Source: Campylobacterales bacterium | GTDB taxonomy: Bacteria > Campylobacterota > Campylobacteria > Campylobacterales > JACAEZ01 | NCBI GenBank assembly: GCA_013388565.1 | Contig: JACAEZ010000180.1 | Coordinates: 1 to 9,552 of the forward strand | DNA: 9,552 nucleotides | Reading direction: 5' to 3' | Part shown: positions 7,632 to 9,552 of the stretch, piece by piece | How positions within the stretch are numbered: position 1 is the stretch's first letter | How the letters are laid out: the number at the start of each line of letters is the position of its first letter | The notes under the pieces: generated by a model | What the model was told of the DNA's origin: nothing | Database searches by the model: none | The model's input: only the letters and a program-made list of their open reading frames with translations | Made by a program: the position numbers and the translations under genes

Positions 7632-8425
7632 GAAACAACTACTTTTTGAAAATTTTCAAATATATCTGATACAAACTCTGGATTAAAATCTATAAAATCA
7701 TTTAAATTTGCTTTTATAAATTTAGATTGAGATAGTTCATAAAATAAAAGCAAGTGCATATATTTAGCAACTGTTAAGTATTTACTTTGAGTGTTAGTAT
7801 CTATTTTTCCACTTGAGAGTGATATTATCTCTTTTGTATTTTCTGATAAATTCCATTTATCTGCTATCAAATTACAAACATCGAAAATATCCATATTTGT
7901 CATTCGTTTCAATATAGTGTTGTAATCTATATCTGAAGTTTCTCTAATAATTAAAAAATCACTTTTTCTGGATTTAAATATCTCTTCGCATACAATTATT
8001 GAAGCTGGAAGTATTGCAATGGAAGCTATTATCTCTTTATCTTCTATTTTTAAACTGGTTAATAATTTATTCCACTCTTTCATGAGTTCTATTTGAAGTT
8101 CTTCAAACAAAGATTGTGACATTTTGAAAAATTCCCAATTTTTGGGAATAATCAGTTTCATCATGTATGCTCTAATTATTTGATTTATATATCCAAGTCC
8201 TAATGTAGAAAATATTTGATTTACATCTTTTATCTCTGTTCTAAGACCAAAAATTGGTTTGTTGATTATATTTCTAAGATGAGAACTAAGAGCTAAATCA
8301 TTTTTAGCCACATCTGCCGCCCCTTTTAAATTTCCACTGTTTAACTCATTTAAACATTTTTTTAAATTTTCTGGAATAGGTGGAATTTTATTTAAAAAAT
8401 CTTCTATCTCTTTTTTTTGTATCAC
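7628..8425 (-). CDS. HDOD-domain signalling protein
   Basis: A 265-residue soluble protein. Residues about 8-200 match the HDOD pattern: IPPIPENLKKCL, then GNLKGAADVAKNDLALSSHLRNIINKP, PIFG, and FSTLGLGYINQIIRAYMM. HDOD domains are related to HD phosphohydrolases but lack the metal residues, and they usually act as protein-interaction modules in bacterial signalling. No GGDEF, EAL or receiver domain is attached. The start is GTG at 8423-8425, supported by TTAAGG seven bases upstream; no nearby in-frame ATG competes. It is the first gene of the minus-strand run and overlaps the CheX-type gene by 4 bases (ATGA), so the two are probably made together and may work together. A run of eight A lies just after the start. 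The exact role is unknown. Confidence 0.85.
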   Translation of the reverse strand: MIQKKEIEDFLNKIPPIPENLKKCLNELNSGNLKGAADVAKNDLALSSHLRNIINKPIFGLRTEIKDVNQIFSTLGLGYINQIIRAYMMKLIIPKNWEFFKMSQSLFEELQIELMKEWNKLLTSLKIEDKEIIASIAILPASIIVCEEIFKSRKSDFLIIRETSDIDYNTILKRMTNMDIFDVCNLIADKWNLSENTKEIISLSSGKIDTNTQSKYLTVAKYMHLLLFYELSQSKFIKANLNDFIDFNPEFVSDIFENFQKVVVS

Positions 8426-8432
8426 TATGATA

Positions 8433-8438
8433 CCTTAA
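8433..8438 (-). promoter_or_regulatory. Ribosome binding site for the HDOD gene GTG start
   Basis: On the minus strand this reads TTAAGG, followed by 7 bases and then GTG at 8425-8423. It decides the non-ATG start, because no in-frame ATG lies close by. Confidence 0.55.
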
Positions 8439-8454
8439 ATATGGATTTTTTTTG

Positions 8455-8500
8455 ATTATTCATCATAAATTATTTTAACTATAAATCACTTAAAGTCATT
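8455..8500 (-). promoter_or_regulatory. Tentative promoter for the HDOD-cheX-rpe-trpF-dnaQ run
   Basis: The minus strand has TATGAT (complement of 8462-8467), close to the TATAAT consensus and preceded by an A/T-rich stretch without a clear -35 box, as is usual in Campylobacterota. It would give a leader of roughly 30 bases before the GTG. In such AT-rich DNA, chance matches are common, so this is a weak call. Confidence 0.3.
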
Positions 8501-8512
8501 TAAATAACACTT

Positions 8513-8543
8513 TAAAAAACTCATAAAGCTTTTTACTTTAGAG
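8513..8543 (-). terminator. Rho-independent terminator of tatD
   Basis: On the minus strand CTCTAAAG (8543-8536), a 7-base loop, and CTTTATGAG (8528-8520) form a stem with one bulged T, directly followed by six T (8519-8514). The tatD stop codon (8540-8538) lies within the first arm. Position and form fit an intrinsic terminator separating tatD from the HDOD operon. Confidence 0.6.
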
Positions 8544-9314
8544 CTTTTTAAACAGATTATAGCTATTTTTTGTAGTAATTTGTTCTAAAGTCAAGGAGTC
8601 CATATTTAATAGTGAAGATGCTTTTTCTAAGACAAGTTTTGTAAATTTTGGTTCATTTCGTCTGCCTCTAAATGGCTCTGGTGTTAAATATGGTGCATCT
8701 GTCTCAAAAAGCAGTCTATCTAATGGAATATGTGGCAAAATCTCTACTAACTTTTTAGCATTTTTGAATGTCAAAACTCCACCAATTCCAAAATAAAAAC
8801 TATCTTTTAAAGCATATAATAAATTACTATCAGCATTAAAACAGTGTAACACTCCACCGACAGTTTTTGCATTATACTCTAAGAGTATATTTTTTGACTC
8901 TTCATTTGCATCTCTAATATGTACAATAAGAGGTAAATTTACACTCTTTGCAAACTCGATATGCTCTATAAAAACCCCTTTTTGATGTTTTTTAACCCTC
9001 TCTTTTTCATCATGCTCTTTTGGCAATCTAAAATAGTCAAGTCCACACTCTCCTATTGCTACACATTTATCATGAAAGGCATACTCTTTTAATATATTTA
9101 TACTAAATTTTTCTATTTCGTATGGATGAACTCCAACAGAAAAAAAGAGTTGTTCATGCTTTTCACAAAGCATAACAGCTCTTTTTATATCTATAGGGTC
9201 AGCTCCAGGAATGATTATTTTTTCGATACCATTTTTCTTAGCTTCATCTAATACAAGCTCTATATCATCAAAAAAATCTTTATGGTCTAAGTGACAATGT
9301 GTGTCTATTATCAT
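8538..9314 (-). CDS. tatD: TatD-family metal-dependent hydrolase (putative DNase)
   Basis: A 258-residue cytoplasmic TIM-barrel hydrolase of usual family length. Metal-binding places are all visible: IDTHCHLD with His6 and His8, AIGECGLDYF with Glu89, PLIVHIRDA with His132, GVLHCFNAD with His157, and LLFETDAPYLTP with Asp206. FSVGVHPYE (58-66) and PEPFRGRRNEP (212-222) are further family signatures. Members such as E. coli TatD and YcfH-type proteins act as metal-dependent DNases or related phosphoesterases; the true substrate of this one cannot be told. The name TatD does not imply a part in the Tat export machine. Its ATG overlaps the isomerase stop by 1 base (TAATG), so the two are probably co-transcribed, and a terminator hairpin overlaps its end. 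Confidence 0.94.
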   Translation of the reverse strand: MIIDTHCHLDHKDFFDDIELVLDEAKKNGIEKIIIPGADPIDIKRAVMLCEKHEQLFFSVGVHPYEIEKFSINILKEYAFHDKCVAIGECGLDYFRLPKEHDEKERVKKHQKGVFIEHIEFAKSVNLPLIVHIRDANEESKNILLEYNAKTVGGVLHCFNADSNLLYALKDSFYFGIGGVLTFKNAKKLVEILPHIPLDRLLFETDAPYLTPEPFRGRRNEPKFTKLVLEKASSLLNMDSLTLEQITTKNSYNLFKKL

Positions 9315-9552
9315 TAATCTTTTTTCTCTTTAACATAAGCTTTGATAATTTTTTGCTCTTCAACAGGTTTATCCATAGCACCAACTTTTGTATTTTCTAT
9401 CTTTTTAACAATATCGTATCCATCAATAACTTTTCCAAAAATTGTGTGATTTCCATTTAACCATGAAGTTGGAACTGTTGTTATGAAAAATTGGCTTGTA
9501 TTTGTATTTGGTCCTATGTTTGCCATAGCAATTAATCCTGCTGTATCAAATG
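9314..9552 (-). CDS. Cyclophilin-type peptidyl-prolyl cis-trans isomerase, N-terminus beyond the window
   Basis: Cyclophilins catalyse cis-trans isomerisation of X-Pro bonds in folding proteins. The frame stays open to the right edge, reading [20 protein letters not shown] from the first full codon, so the methionine at 9526-9524 is internal and not the start. The family core is plain: [16 protein letters not shown], then [19 protein letters not shown], with the tryptophan of the cyclosporin/substrate pocket, and a C-terminal YDIVKKIEN followed by a lysine-rich tail. Only the last about 78 residues are in the window, perhaps half of the protein, so a signal peptide and the catalytic Arg region cannot be judged. 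A cytoplasmic or periplasmic location is therefore open. It overlaps tatD by 1 base. Confidence 0.92.
   Translation of the reverse strand, partial: FDTAGLIAMANIGPNTNTSQFFITTVPTSWLNGNHTIFGKVIDGYDIVKKIENTKVGAMDKPVEEQKIIKAYVKEKKD

Noticed and set aside
9524..9526. ATG as the true start of the isomerase
   Set aside because: The frame continues to the window edge with the cyclophilin sequence FDTAGLIA, so this methionine is internal.

Overview
The window looks like a chromosomal segment of a low-GC member of the Campylobacterota (epsilonproteobacteria). The free-living sulfur-oxidiser or Arcobacter-like branches seem most likely, but this is inference from gene style, not a database match. The evidence is strong A+T bias, tightly packed or overlapping genes, an OprD-like porin of the type common in this phylum, and a histidine kinase whose phosphoacceptor box reads HQWRQPL, which is very common in Campylobacterota kinases. 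No tRNA, rRNA, CRISPR array, insertion sequence or obvious transferred island was seen.

Plus-strand block (1-4189): an outer-membrane porin gene, entered mid-gene and carrying an in-frame TAA at 71-73, is followed 9 bases later by a periplasmic sugar-type binding protein. A membrane histidine kinase overlaps that gene by 4 bases, and a stand-alone receiver protein begins 1 base after the kinase. No ABC permease or ATPase lies with the binding protein. The simplest reading is a sensory module in which a periplasmic protein presents a small ligand to the kinase, which then phosphorylates the receiver.

Minus-strand block A (4210-8425, read right to left): an HDOD-domain protein (GTG start), a STAS-like/STAS-like/CheX-like phosphatase, rpe, trpF and a DnaQ-type exonuclease form one compact run. 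Junctions are 4-base overlap, 5-base gap, 4-base overlap and 14-base overlap, so co-transcription and translational coupling are likely. It joins two signalling proteins to three housekeeping enzymes. It converges on the plus-strand block across about 20 bases that hold only a weak AT inverted repeat.

Minus-strand block B (8538-9552): a cyclophilin-type peptidyl-prolyl isomerase, cut by the right edge, overlaps a TatD-family hydrolase by 1 base. A hairpin plus T-tract overlapping the tatD stop codon probably ends this transcript. The short gap 8426-8537 also holds a tentative promoter for block A.

The most notable points are the interrupted porin, the binding-protein/kinase/receiver module without a transporter, and the HDOD plus double-STAS-CheX pair at the head of a metabolic operon.
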